In this document: one piece after another, positions 34,349 through 45,172 of the stretch
Layout of the letters: each line of letters opens with the position of its first letter
How positions within the stretch are numbered: the first letter of the stretch is position 1
Assembly (NCBI GenBank): GCA_037176725.1
Contig: JAZBRS010000013.1
Coordinates: 6,513,001-6,577,000, forward strand
Direction of reading: 5' to 3'
DNA: 64,000 nucleotides
Origin: Posidonia oceanica
Lineage: Eukaryota > Streptophyta > Magnoliopsida > Alismatales > Posidoniaceae
The notes under the pieces: model-generated
What the model was told of the DNA's origin: nothing
Seen by the model: only the letters and a program-made list of their open reading frames with translations
Database searches by the model: none
Program-made: the position numbers and the translations under genes

Positions 34349-35721
34349 CAATTTCTGTCTCTTTGAAGGAAATTCAATGAACAACTTAGGCCGCACGCTC
34401 TCGTACCAAGCGTCATGAGTAGCAAGAGAGATGGCTTCGTGGTCCGCGTTCGAGTTCTCCCATGCAAAAAGGACTCGATTTCGCCCCTTCCCGTCCTAAG
34501 TGCCAACCTGATAGAAAGCCTGAATGATGTCCCCAGGGGTGTCTCTCAAGCGCGGGAGAATCATGTCGGAAAAGCGAGGCAAGGGAGGTATAGCCTGAGG
34601 AGTACCCAGCATCGATAAGCATTGCTGAGGGTTATACCTCACAAACTAGGTCGCCCCAATCAGCATCAGGAAGTACTCTGAGTCAGACAGTGTCCTGAAA
34701 GAAGAGGGAGGACTGAAGGAGTCCATCTTGACCTCACAAGCATATAAGCGGCGAATGTACTCCTCCAGGGGAAGGCTAGCATCAAAAGCAGGCAGAAGAA
34801 AATACTTCTCTAACCAGTGCAGAACTAGGAAAGGTGAGCCGAAGAATGGTCCCCCGAGGCAGGCACTTGATAAGCCCCGGATGGTAAAAGCCAAAACAAA
34901 TTGACTCAAGCATTTCTCCGGATTGCGAATGCAGATGCACATGAGCTCAGGATGGTAGGCACTAATGGTCAGGGCTTCATTTGGGAAGAGTACGAGTCGC
35001 CCAATCAGAATAAAGACACATTCCAAGCAGGAAGCCTTGGAGCGGATGCTGTCGCGCTGTTTCCAGAAAAATGTCCACAAGGAGGAGAGTTTGATAGAGC
35101 CATCTAGCACCAGGTCCTCCGGCACAACAACAGAGCCAAAATGCACTTTAAGAGAGAAAAGAGCCTACCACCCCGATTGGCAAAAGGTAGGCATCCCTGC
35201 AGTAAATGGACGGGTCGGCCTGTCGAGTACCCAAAAGGGCGCTTACCTCCTCCAAAAGAATGGTCAATTCTCCTGAAGAGGAAAAGAACGTGTGAGTCAA
35301 AGGATTCCACAACCCGTAAAGGTCGAAAAGCACCTTCCAGTCAACAAGCTGCCGTAACTGGCGAAGAGCTTGACAAAGACCAGCCTCTTCCAAGCGCTCC
35401 TGATACCTCTTCAAAGCCCAAGAGCAGAATTGTTGAACCAAGTCCAACTAGTAGGCTTTCGAGTCGCGGTTGTTATTGGTAGAGGATAGGGGCTATGAAG
35501 TAAGAAAAAATCAGCGGAGATAAAGGAATACGAGAATGGGAGTATGTGGAAATAATGAAAACATAAAGTACCTTCTTATGCACCAAAAGGTTCGCCAAAT
35601 GATTAGGTATAGCCTCCAGCTGAAGTTGCACCATGTCGAAAGGAGAGGAAAAGACGACCACTTGGAAAGCATGGCGCTGGATATTGCTCAAATCCATGAG
35701 AGGAAGCACAATTCCGAGCAA
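34349..35721 (-). pseudogene. PMD-like gene (PMD-B) of element D
   Basis: Similar in order and length to 42783-44148 of element F. Exon 1 (about 35575-35721) has LMDLSNIQRHAFQ and FDMVQLQLEAIPNHLANLL; a donor-like G|GTACTT follows. Exon 2 has LVDWKVLFDLYGLWNPLTHT and SGELTILLEEVSALLG, then, after a frameshift near 35147, GGPFFGSPFLVLHWLEKYF and a C-terminus FIEFPSKRQKL with TAG near 34350. In-frame stops near 34640 and 34500. The upstream start is not clear; a dyad cluster lies at 35900-35985. It is antisense to element D and follows PMD-A head to tail. Family by pattern (LLEEVSALLG); function unknown. Confidence 0.7.
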
Positions 35722-35899
35722 GTAAAAAAATCAATAAAGAAAGGAAGATCAATGTTTGAACTGCAAGATCCATGCCAAGATGGGGTCTAATATAGGTCGT
35801 GGAGCCTTCACCGGAATGGAAACCCAAAGAAAATTGGAGATTTACTGCCAAAACGGTGGTGCCCGAACAGGAAAGACAGGCAACCTGTCTCGCGACGTT

Positions 35900-35985
35900 A
35901 TATGCAGCCGTCTTGCCGTCCAACGTTAGCCACAGCGTTTTACCTGTCCAACGTTGAACGCTAAAAATCCAACGTCCAACAAATC
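35900..35985 (-). promoter_or_regulatory. dyad cluster upstream of PMD-B of element D
   Basis: Words GACGTTATATGCAGC, GTCCAACGTTAGCC, GTCCAACGTTGAACGC and CCAACGTCCAAC lie within 86 bp, as in LTRs D and E. Confidence 0.7.
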
Positions 35986-36067
35986 AAAGCAGAATTGAGA
36001 GCAAATCAAAGAACCCCAGAGCACAACCGGGCCAACAAAGCAAGCAAAGCCAAAGAAGTATCCATTT

Positions 36068-36765
36068 CGACCCCCTTGGGCATTCCCCTCGGCAAGTCAT
36101 GTTTTATTTTCGACCCCCTTGGGCAATCCCCTCGGCACGTCATGTCTTTGTTTTCGACCCCCTTGGGCAATCCCCTTGGCACGTCATGCTTTTGTTTTCG
36201 ACCCCCTTGGGCAATTCCCTTGGCACGTCATGTTTTATTTTTCGACCCTCTTGGGCAATCTCCTTGGTACGTCATGTTTTTATATTCGACCCCCTTGGGC
36301 AATCCCCTTGGCACATCATGTCTTTGTTTTCGACCCCCTTGGGCAATCCCCTTGGCACGTCATGTTTTATTCTCGACCCCCTTGGGCAATCCCCTTGCCA
36401 CGTCATGTTTTATTTTTCGACCCCTTCGGCAATCTCCTTGCCACGTCATGCTTTTGTTTTCGACCCCCTCAGGCAATCCCTTTGGCACGTCACGTTTTTA
36501 TTTTCGACCCCCTCAGGCAATCCCCTTGGCACGTCATGTTACTTTTAGTTTCAACCCCCTTGGGCAATTCCCTTGACACGTCATGTCTTTGTTTTCGACC
36601 CCCTTGGGCAATCTCCTTGGCAAGTCATGTTTTTATTTTCGACCCCCTTGGGTAATTCCCTTGGCACGTCATGTCTTTATTTTCGACCCCCTTGGGCAAT
36701 CCCCTTGGCACGTCATGTTTTGTTTTCGACCCCCTTGGGCAATCCCCTCGGCAAGTCTATAAAGA
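36068..36765 (+). repeat. about 44-bp satellite of element D, about 16 copies
   Basis: Units read CGACCCCCTTGGGCAATCC then CCTTGGCACGTCATG and a T-rich linker. Three related units near 38010-38105 have changed cores (CCTGCAGG, CCCGCGGG, CCTTGGG) that remain palindromic. Confidence 0.95.
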
Positions 36766-37335
36766 ACCCCGGAGCACAATCGGACAAACAAAGCAAAACA
36801 ATCCAAAAGCATGTACCCTGGAGCACAACCGGATAAAAAAAGCAAACCCAGTCATCAAGTAAAGATCCCCGGGACATAACCGGGACACCAAAGCAAAGAT
36901 CCCGGGAGCATAACCGGGATACCAAAGCAAAGATCCCCGGAGCATAATCGGGACACCAAAGCAAAGATCCCCGAAGCATAACCGGGACACCAAAGCAAAG
37001 ACCCTCGAAGCATAACTGGGACACCAAAGCAAAGATCCCCGGAGCATAACAGGGATACCAAAGCAAAGATCCCCGGATCATAACCGGGATACCAAAGAAA
37101 GAACCCCGGAGCATACCGGGACACCAAAGCAAAGATCCCCGGAGCATAACCGGGATACCAAGGCAAAAATACCCGAAGCATAATCGGGATACCAAAGAAG
37201 GATCCCCAGAGCATAACTGGGATACCAAAGCAAAAATCCCCGGAGCATAACCGGGATACCAAAGCAAAGAACCCCGAAGCATAACCGGGATGCTAAAGCA
37301 AGGATCCCTGGAGCACAACCGGACAAACAAAGCAA
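36766..37335 (+). repeat. about 35-bp satellite of element D, about 14 copies
   Basis: The core ATCCCCGGAGCATAACCGGG carries inverted arms (CCCGG and CCGGG) around AGCATAA, followed by ATACCAAAGCAAAG. A longer variant with GGAGCACAACCGG occurs on both sides of the array and also at about 36000-36040. Confidence 0.93.
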
Positions 37336-37384
37336 AACAAACTAACAGCAGGTACCCCAGAGCACAACCAGGTCAACAAAGTAA

Positions 37385-37760
37385 AGCCAACGGTATTAGT
37401 AAACCCTCCACTCACTAAACTCCCGGGTCAGAAGATGATGGTCCCCGTTGAGAATGTAGGCAACATTCAATGAAAGGGCACTTCATTCTGACGAATAAAG
37501 CCAACGGTATTAGTGGACTCATCGTTCATTATTTCTGGGTCACGAGATAACAGTCTCTATCGAGAATGTAGGCAACATTCAATGAAAGGACACCTAATTG
37601 TGACAAATAGAGCCAACATAGCTGGCAGAGAAGAGATTAATTCCCTTTTGCCTGAGAGTATCATGGACCTCTCGCTCACCAACCTGCGTATCATGAGACG
37701 ACAGTCCCCTAGGAGAGTGTAGGCTATGCTCGAGGAAAGGACACTTGATCATGACAAATT
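37385..37760 (+). repeat. about 112-bp repeat of element D, 3 copies
   Basis: Three units share GAGAATGTAGGCAACATTCA (itself with arms GAATGT and ACATTC), AATGAAAGG.CAC and AAAGCCAAC. The third is the most diverged. Confidence 0.85.
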
Positions 37761-38245
37761 GCATTCATGCATGTGTTAGTCCACCTTAGGTGGTGAGAAA
37801 AATTCCTGAGCCAACCCTGTATACAAATTAAAGCCGACGATGATGGAGGAACCTCATTACCTAGGGTCATGCATTGCATATCACGACCCCCTCTTTCGCA
37901 TTCCCGTCAGCACGTATCTATGCATAGCGCATTATATTGCATTCGCATTGTATTACATTCGCATTGAGTGATCGTCGGAAACATTAGCTATCCATCTTTT
38001 AGTTTAACCCCTGCAGGCAATCCCCGTGGCATGTCGTTAGTTTGACCCCCGCGGGCAATCCCCGTGGCATGTCGTTAGTTTGTTCCCCTTGGGCAATCCC
38101 CTTGGCCGTGTTTCTTTAGCCAACCCTCTTTGTGTCTCGTCCAAGTCTGGTGGCAGCATGCATTGGATTTCATTTAGGATCTCCAGGTAGCGCCACACGG
38201 GGGTATCATCTCGCCTTGTAGATAGCTTCGTGCCGAAGCCATCTT
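37761..38245 (+). other. element D 3' UTR tail
   Basis: No gene. It contains GCATTCGCATTG words (37930-37970) and three satellite-like units at 38010-38105. Confidence 0.6.
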
Positions 38246-38260
38246 CAAGGAGGGGCAATC
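38246..38260 (+). other. polypurine tract of element D
   Basis: CAAGGAGGGGCAATC directly precedes the LTR start TGTAGATACCCC. Compare 6801-6813 and 45159-45172. Confidence 0.85.
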
Positions 38261-39621
38261 TGTAGATACCCCGTTTTGGCACTCTCTTCATGTTAGTTTG
38301 GTCTTTGCATTAGGTCGTTCTTAGAAGCCCTTCGCCCGATCCAGAATGCCTCACTCGAGCCAAATGTTTTCTCTCCAGTCCAAAATGTTATCCCTATCTA
38401 AGCCCCAAGTGTCGGTAGTTTGAATGTTCTTCATGTCTTGACCAAATTTGGAAATTGAATTGATTGAGGGTGTTGTACGCTGACTTCTCAGCATACAACG
38501 TTGGCCGCTGGTTTTCCAGCTGCTAACATTGGCTGCTGGTTTTCCAACGTCCAACGTGGCAACCCAGTCAGCCCAAAACTTTCTTTATTTGGCCAAATCC
38601 AAAATTTGTTTTTTGCCTTCTTTGTATCCTGTTGACCGGTCAAAGCCATCAAAGCTGAGTTAAACTTACTTTATGACTCCTTAATTGGGGAATCTTCTTT
38701 TATCCTGCCAGTTATGCCTCGGAGGTCGTTATACGCTGAAACTCTTGTTTATAACGTTATACACTGGTTTTCCAACATATAACACTTCTTTAACAGGAAA
38801 TTCTGCTGACTTGGCCTTTGTATCCTTTTTTGTTCCTCCCCTGCTTTTATAAAAGCAGGGGTATCCCCATAGGGTTGATGGCCGGATGTTTGGAACTCAC
38901 ATGTTTTCTTAAGATTAAAAGATTTTTAGAGAGAAGTGAGGTCTTTGAGAATTGTAAGAGTGAAGAGAGATTTTGAAAGGCGGAAAGTTTTCGAAAGAGC
39001 TTGAGTGTCCCTTTGTCGTTGTTGGCATCATGTCAACGTGTTTTGCACTCCGTGCATAGATAAAGGGGGCTCTATTTTATTGTTTTCTTTTCTTTTTCTC
39101 ATACCACATATTTAATTCCATAGCATAATCAAGCATTTTTGAGTTCATATATTGTTGTAGCTAAGCATACATTTTTATTAGTTGCAACTGGGGGGATCAA
39201 ACCCCTCGGGTACGTATTTCATTACGCTTCTCCATTTTTTCTATTTATTCTGGACAAGTTACTACACCATATTAATCCATCTTTGCATTATTTTTGTTTG
39301 TTTTGCTAACATTTGTCATACGAGGAAGAAGAAAGAAGAAGAAGCTCACCAAGTACGGGCACCCTTGGGCAACGCTGGCGTTGTCCCAAGATAGCTGAAC
39401 CCGCAACCATATCACATCTCCCCAAGATGCCTCAAGGGCCAGCGAAAGCAAACCGAGAGTGGCGATCACACTGACTTCAACACATGTGGAGTGAAGAAGT
39501 CGGATACAACAAAAGGGGGCCCCAAGAAGGAGCGAACAACAACAAAAGAAAAGGGAGAGACGAAGAAGCCACCCCCTTCTCCTCCCCAAAAATCCCTCCT
39601 CCTCCCAAAACCCCATATCCA
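38261..39621 (+). repeat. LTR D, 3' LTR of element D (1361 bp)
   Basis: Starts TGTAGATACCCCGTTTTGGC and ends CCCCATATCCA. The end is fixed by the point where similarity to LTR E stops and PMD intron sequence begins. U3 holds two dyad clusters (38467-38558, 38735-38795). The TATA box TATAAAA is at 38848-38854, 587 bp from the LTR start. A primer-site-like TGGCGATCAC is at 39460-39469. Shared with LTR E over its whole length. Confidence 0.9.
38467..38854 (+). promoter_or_regulatory. U3 dyad clusters and TATA box of LTR D
   Basis: GTTGTACGCTG pairs with CAGCATACAAC, then GTTGGCCGCTGG and CCAACGTCCAAC follow; a second cluster has GTTATACGCTG and TATAACGTTATACAC. TATAAAA follows within 60 bp of the last word. 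Confidence 0.75.
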
Positions 39622-39641
39622 CAATAAGCACTGAAACTCAC

Positions 39642-42220
39642 CCACTCCTCTGGGAGGATCTCTAACAGGAAACGGCCCAGATGTCTCATAGGGCGAAGCT
39701 GCTTCGAAGCCAACTGCACATCACTCCACCGTCGAGCCCGGGGAAACTCGACGGGATCATCTCCTGGGACTCCGGGTCGAAGGTACATGAAGTGCTCAAA
39801 ATCCAGGTCTGTCACACAAAGGAACAGTTCATAGTCAGCAACAGTCAAACAAGCAGAAGGCAAGCAAATAAATAAAGCACAAACCTATAAAAGAGGCAGA
39901 CAGCCCGAAAGAGAGCAGGTCTGACCCGCAGCAAAAGACTCCAGTCGAGAGATCAAATAGACCAACACGGCTGAACCCCATGAATATCTACCAATCCTCT
40001 CCATATTCAAGAGGAGAGGGGCAAAATCGACATGTAGCATCTGTGAAGACGTGCCGAAGAAGAGTCTATGAAACAGAATAGACAAAAAGAGCTGGAGCTA
40101 CTGATCCACTATGTCTGGGGTCACCTCGTCAACAAGAAGAAGGTCGTCCAGTCGGTCCTTCAGCCATAGCAGGGCTGCAAAATCGCCACCACGGGCTCTC
40201 CGTCAACCCTCAGGCCCACCAGCCGAACTACGTCCTCCAGGGTGATCATCATCTCGCCCGCGCGAAAGATGAAGCTACCGAAACTGCTATTGAACCTCTC
40301 GGCAAAAGAAACTAGAAGTCCAAGGTGAATCTCGAAGGGCATGATCTCCAAAAAATGGCCGAAGCCCATCCTCGCAAGTCTCGCCTGCTAGAACTCTGGG
40401 AGGTTAATGTACGTCTCATGCAGGTCCTCTCAGCTGGAGCGCGCCCAGCTCAACAATGGCATCTAACATAAGAGAAAACATTAAAAATATTAGTAACTTA
40501 ATAACAATCAAGCAAAGTAACTTAATAAAAGCCAAAAACACATAAAATAACCTCACTTGGCCTAGCTCTGCGAGCTCTATTGCTGTACAGGCTCCTAGGA
40601 GGAGAAGGGACCGCACCTGAACCAGGGTCACCCCCGTTACCGCCACCAACATCAGGCTGGACAGGAGATGGCGCACGTGGACGCCTCGTCCGAAACTTGC
40701 GAGGACGAGAGGAGCTCGCCTCCGCAGTGGAAGGACCGGTCTCGTCGCTCCCCGTCTTAGCCTCCTCGTTAGAAGCCCTGAAATAGTGCCACAAGCAGAG
40801 CATAGTCAGTTAAAGTCATTAGTAATCCCCTTAATCATTTTCTTGAACATTAAGTAATCCACCTAAACATTAACCAACTAAAAAAAAAAACTGAAGACAT
40901 CACTTTAACTAACCAGTTTAAACTTTAAAATCAATCCTTAAAAATTCAATCCTTAAAATTAATCTTTAAAGTTAATCCTTAAGAATTCAATCCTTAAAGT
41001 TAATCCCTTTAAACTAATCCTTAAAAATCCTTAAAATCAAAATCTATCTTTTAAAATTAATCCATAAAATTAAACAACTTTAAAAATTCAACTTTTAAAA
41101 TCTATCTTTAAAATCCATCTTTAAAGTTCACCTTTAAAATCCATCTTTAAAAATCTATCTCTAAAAATTCATCTTTAAACCTCAAACTTCAAAATTTAAC
41201 TTTAAAATTCAACCTCTAAAAATTAAAAATCTAACTCTAATCCAACTTAAACCTTTCACTAATCTATTTAGGTAACAAAAATACCATTAATTCCTTTATT
41301 CTGAATTGACAATCCAATTAAAACTTAACAATGGAATCCTTTTACACGTTTAAATCCCAAAGTCAATTCCTCTACATTCAAAATTCCAAAAATTAATCTA
41401 AATTCCATAAAATCTCTTAAATTTTTAGGAAAAATTCGCCATAACCTCCCCTATAATTTCAACTAAATTTTTTTTCATTTTCCTGCAAATCAATAACATG
41501 CATTCATATTTCCACAAAAAAAGACTAAATGAACATTCAAATCTCTGTAAAAAATGGATTTCCATTTCCCTTTCATATTCACATCAGAAATTTGACATTT
41601 AAAACGTAACTTTGAACAACCGAAACTCCAATAACTAAAACCTAATTAAATCCAGATTTCCAAAATAATTTTCATGAACTTAAACTAAATTAAGCCAAAC
41701 TGAATTTAAATCTAAATTCCCACAACTAAACTTAAAAATTTAGATTCCCATAAGCTTAATTAAAACTTTAAACCAAATTAAAATTTTTAGACTAAACAAC
41801 TGAACTCATTAAACTAAACTGAACTAAATTAAATTAAAAGAAACTTGATAATAAACTGAATTAATAACTGAATTAAACTAGATCAAATTAAGAGAATTCA
41901 AATAATTGAAATTAAAATCCATTGAAAATCCCATTAAATTTCCATAATAATTTCAAAACCTAAAACTATTCTAACTCATCCAAATTAACAGAATTAACAA
42001 TAAAACTTACAAAAAAAAAGAGAGAAGGGAAGAAACCCCAAAGTTTGTTACTGTCCGCCGACTACCCTCCTCCGGCGAAGCTACGGTTGGCTGCCGGTCC
42101 CACCGACCACATCACAAAAACAAGGGGAGAAGAAGGAGGAGGATAGTACCTCCTTCGCCGGCGAGAACCGCCATCCGAGCCGCCGCCGCTCGCGTCACCT
42201 CCGCTGCCGCCGCTCGCCAT
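39642..42220 (-). pseudogene. spliced plant-mobile-domain gene (PMD-A) of element F, cut by D
   Basis: ATG at 42220 (MASGGSGGDASGGG, then an Arg run). Exons: 42150-42220, 40552-40777, 39886-40462 and 39642-39808. Intron 1 is about 1370 bp and A/T-rich; the others are about 80-90 bp. Exon 3 has MGFGHFLEIMPFEIHLGLLV and FRAGEMMITLEDVVRLVGL, then RVDGEPVV, a clear plant mobile domain. Exon 4 has DLDFEHFMYLRPGVP and ends at a GTGAGT donor. LTR D begins 20 bp into the next intron, so the rest of the gene was separated by that insertion. Exon 3 has stops near 40430, 40390, 40158 and 40110. Antisense to element F. Confidence 0.75.
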
Positions 42221-42409
42221 CGAAGAATGAGGAGAAAGGGGAAGCGAAGCCCTACACCGCCGGAAGCCGCCGCACTAAGCCAGAGACTGCCGTCGAAACG
42301 CCAAAGAGAAGAAAGACTGCCGCCGAACGAAGGAGGGGGAGAAGAAAAGAGTTTGAAGGTCTGAAACAGAGGAGGGCAATGGTCCAGTTTTGTTACTGGA
42401 CTCGCACCC

Positions 42410-42590
42410 TGGTCGCCACGAGAAGAGGCAACTCGCTCAAACGCCTCCGCAATAAGCGACTCAACCTCCAGCTTCTTCGCTCGCCGACCTTCCCACCTCA
42501 GTTTGAACCTTCTGAAGAGGCGCGACACTAGGCGCCTTAAAAGGAGGCGACTGGTTCGGGCGCCACTCTTTGCGGCGGCTAATAAGGACA
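42410..42590 (-). promoter_or_regulatory. dyad cluster upstream of PMD-A of element F
   Basis: Contains GAGGCGACTGG, GGCGCCACTC, GCGGCTAATAAGG, CGCGACACTAGGCGCC and AAGCGACTCAAC. These are the words of LTR F (GGCGACTAA and TTAGGCGCC) and not those of LTRs D and E. Confidence 0.65.
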
Positions 42591-42782
42591 GAGGGTTTCA
42601 TCCTTTAATTTCCCTCTAAAACACAAACCTATACATTAACAAACGACAAAACACAACTTAGAAACTAAAATGTAATTCAACCCAAACTTAAACTCAAAAA
42701 CTAAAACTTGATTCAACCCAAGCTTGAACTTAAAAACTAAGACATGATTCAACTCAACTTAAAATTAAAATTTAAAACATAA

Positions 42783-44148
42783 TCAGCTATGCAATGCCAT
42801 GCTCGAGCGGTTGAGCCCAAGCATCTTCAGGAATTCCCGCTTGTCATCAGCGTATTTCTGAGGAGTGGGGCAGCACCATGCATACCACTTCACGTACTTC
42901 GACTCCTGGGACTCCCGAGCAGTTGCAAAAAGCCAAGGCGCACTCAGAGACACTTGCCTGCCGATATGAACCCAGCGTGCTATGTACTCCAGGACCATCC
43001 TCTCATCTCGATCACCGTCTTCCCTACGAATGCGGATCGGAGGGGTCAGAACTGCATCGGCCTGGACAACTAGCTCCTTATTCAGCAAACGTGGACAACG
43101 ATGGATGGGATACAGCACTAACGATGTGGCACCCACCAGGACAAGCTCAAGGTCACTATGAACTGTGCTCATCACCTACGCCTTATGAGCTCCAGGCAGC
43201 TTCGGGACAAAGTCAAAATCCTGCAGTGACAAGCGTCCAAGGCGGAGGACACAGTCATGGAAGCTCAGGCCCGCGAAATCTGTGTCACAACAACAATGAG
43301 ACATGAACCACCTGTGCAGCAGCAGTGGAGAGCCAAAGAACTTCCCTGAACGAGAGGCACTGGTGAGCTCCTCCATGGTGTAAGCCAACACAGCAGGAGC
43401 CAAGCACAAGTCTGGACAAACAGCCACCAACATTAGGAGATCCACATGGTGAAGATCCATCGTGAAATTTGCATCTGCAAACAAGGCAAGGCCACCGACT
43501 GCTACAAACAAGCACTTCCTCAACTCAGCCTCAGCAAGTGGCCTAGTGCTGAGAACCTCCCACAGGCCTCGAAGAAAGAGTCTCCCCGAGTGCATCAAAG
43601 CCTTGCTAGCCTCCTGATCCATTGCTAAATACCCGCCTATCTTCTTGGAGCCCACTGTCTCCACAGAAATGGCGAAACGATCATCTGCCGCTTCAGTAGA
43701 TTCCACCGCCAACCCAAGCAAAGAGGACACCTCCTCACATGTGATCCAAGTCTCCCCACAAGGAAGGTTGAAGGTGTTGGAAGAGCCATTCCAGAAAGCC
43801 ATCAAGGCATGCAACAATGGCCAAGGCACAGGCGTGCGAATCAGATCAAGTAGCTTGTCGAAACCACTGCACCCGAAGAGATGCTTGTTATCCTCTGCTC
43901 GATTGATCAAGCCAGCCACCCACGGTAGAGTATACCGGAAAGAATTGTGGAAGTCCGGGCATCCCGTGAGGTTCACTACGGCCTAAACAAGCAACATTCA
44001 GAGATAAAGCCACAAAGAAAAGCATGCAAAGACAAAGAGGAGAACATACCTGGTCATCCCGGATAGCTTTCATCAAGTGGTTGGGGATATCAACCACCCT
44101 CTTCATTTGGAAGGTCGAAGAAGAGAAGGAAGGAAGCTTCACGGTCAA
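42783..44148 (-). pseudogene. PMD-like gene (PMD-B) of element F, best-preserved copy
   Basis: Exon 1 (44050 to at least 44148) ends FQMKRVVDIPNHLMKAIRDDQ; it has no ATG in this stretch and seems to begin at an acceptor near 44178, so an earlier exon is likely. The intron is 43983-44049 (67 bp, GT-AG). Exon 2 runs to the stop at 42783: GCPDFHNSFRYTLPWVAGLI, FNLPCGETWITCEEVSSLLG, a hydrophobic stretch near LFVAVGGLALFAD, FFGSPLLLHRWFM, and WYAWCCPTPQKYADDKREFL near the end. Only one break is seen, TAG at 43176-43178, which may replace a Trp. Antisense to element F. Same family as 34349-35721 and, more distantly, 2983-4185. Function unknown. Confidence 0.75.
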
Positions 44149-44269
44149 GATAAGGGGTTTACTTGTGCAGAATGCTTCCTGAAAAGCAAGAACGGTCGTC
44201 TTTTATCTCCCCTTATCAAAAGAATCAGGGTTTAAAACGATTTCTGAACTAAATAAGCCAGGAGATCGC

Positions 44270-44335
44270 GCGCCGCCCTATCAACCGGCGACTAGCATAG
44301 CCGCCCAGTCAAGAGGCGACTAACCCTTCAGAACA
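44270..44335 (-). promoter_or_regulatory. dyad cluster upstream of PMD-B of element F
   Basis: GCCGCCCTATCAACCGGCGA then CTAGCATAGCCGCCCAGTCA and AGAGGCGACTAACC: two back-to-back hairpins with the LTR F word GGCGACTA. It lies about 120 bp upstream of the first exon seen. Confidence 0.7.
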
Positions 44336-45158
44336 AACCATCTACTACTGCGAAGCCGAGAAGTGAACTCTTGCCTTGAGTTCACGCACCGTCCGCCGCA
44401 ACCACTGCGAACACCTGACGACATATCGGATTGGCAAATGAAGGGTTCACTCCCTCACCCGTTCTCTTTGCACGGAACCTCTTTACCTGCCAAATCGAGC
44501 TGTGGGACGACGGTCCTTTCCAGAGAGTGCTGGTCACACTTGAGGACGGAAAACACTTGACCACAACGAATTACATTCATTCATTTTGCATATGTCCATA
44601 TGGTTTGGGACCAACCGTACCCCGCCGGCCTAACCTAGCATATGGACCATTCATTGCATTGCATGTTGACCTTGCATTATCATCATGTGTTTAAATCATG
44701 CATCCATGCATTTTCTCATATAATTGGAAGTGGAGCACGGACGGAGCATTATTCTTCAAGAGTGTTAGAGACCCTTTAGGCATATGATTCTCCTAGAGCC
44801 AACCTAGTTCATACCTATCCTCTTATCAATTCCAATCTGAGTAAAGTCTCAAACAATATGTCACACTCTCTTTTCGATCGTACTGGAATAACATCTCGCA
44901 ATTTCCTCCTTAGTGCTTGCCCGTTGGAACACTTCTACATGGTTGACCTGGTCTTGACTTCGGCTGCGACACAAGTTCCGAAACCGACTTGACTCCTCCA
45001 TGCCTGAGTCTCCAATTTGATGGCAATTTAAACCCTCTTTTTATCTTTCCTTTGGCTACTTCAATGGCAAATTATTTGAGACAGAGCTCCCCTTTTTAGG
45101 AAATGCTCAATAAGACATCGTTCTTGCCTTGGACCCGATCTTGTTCCAAGATCAATTC
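44336..45158 (+). other. element F 3' UTR
   Basis: No gene. A few GCATTGCATG-type words lie at 44640-44715. Unlike elements D, E1 and E2, no tandem array is present here. Confidence 0.6.
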
Positions 45159-45172
45159 CAAGGAGGGGCATC
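45159..45172 (+). other. polypurine tract of element F
   Basis: CAAGGAGGGGCATC lies directly before TGTAGATATCC, as in E1 and D. Confidence 0.85.

Larger units (their letters stand above)
31801..39621 (+). mobile_element. element D remnant with 3' LTR
   Basis: A + strand element inferred from its 3' LTR (38261-39621), polypurine tract and 3' UTR tandem arrays. It contains two antisense PMD genes in tandem. Its gag-pol and 5' LTR are missing, and the left limit at about 31801 is the junction with E2 gag. The LTR ends at 39621, inside an intron of a PMD gene of element F, so D inserted into F. Assignment of both PMD genes to D rests on shared dyad words between their upstream regions and LTRs D and E, and on the parallel arrangement in F. 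Confidence 0.6.

Noticed and set aside
36068..37335. Open frames of 135-205 codons in several frames and both strands
   Set aside because: Repeat-derived, with the same peptide recurring with the array period.
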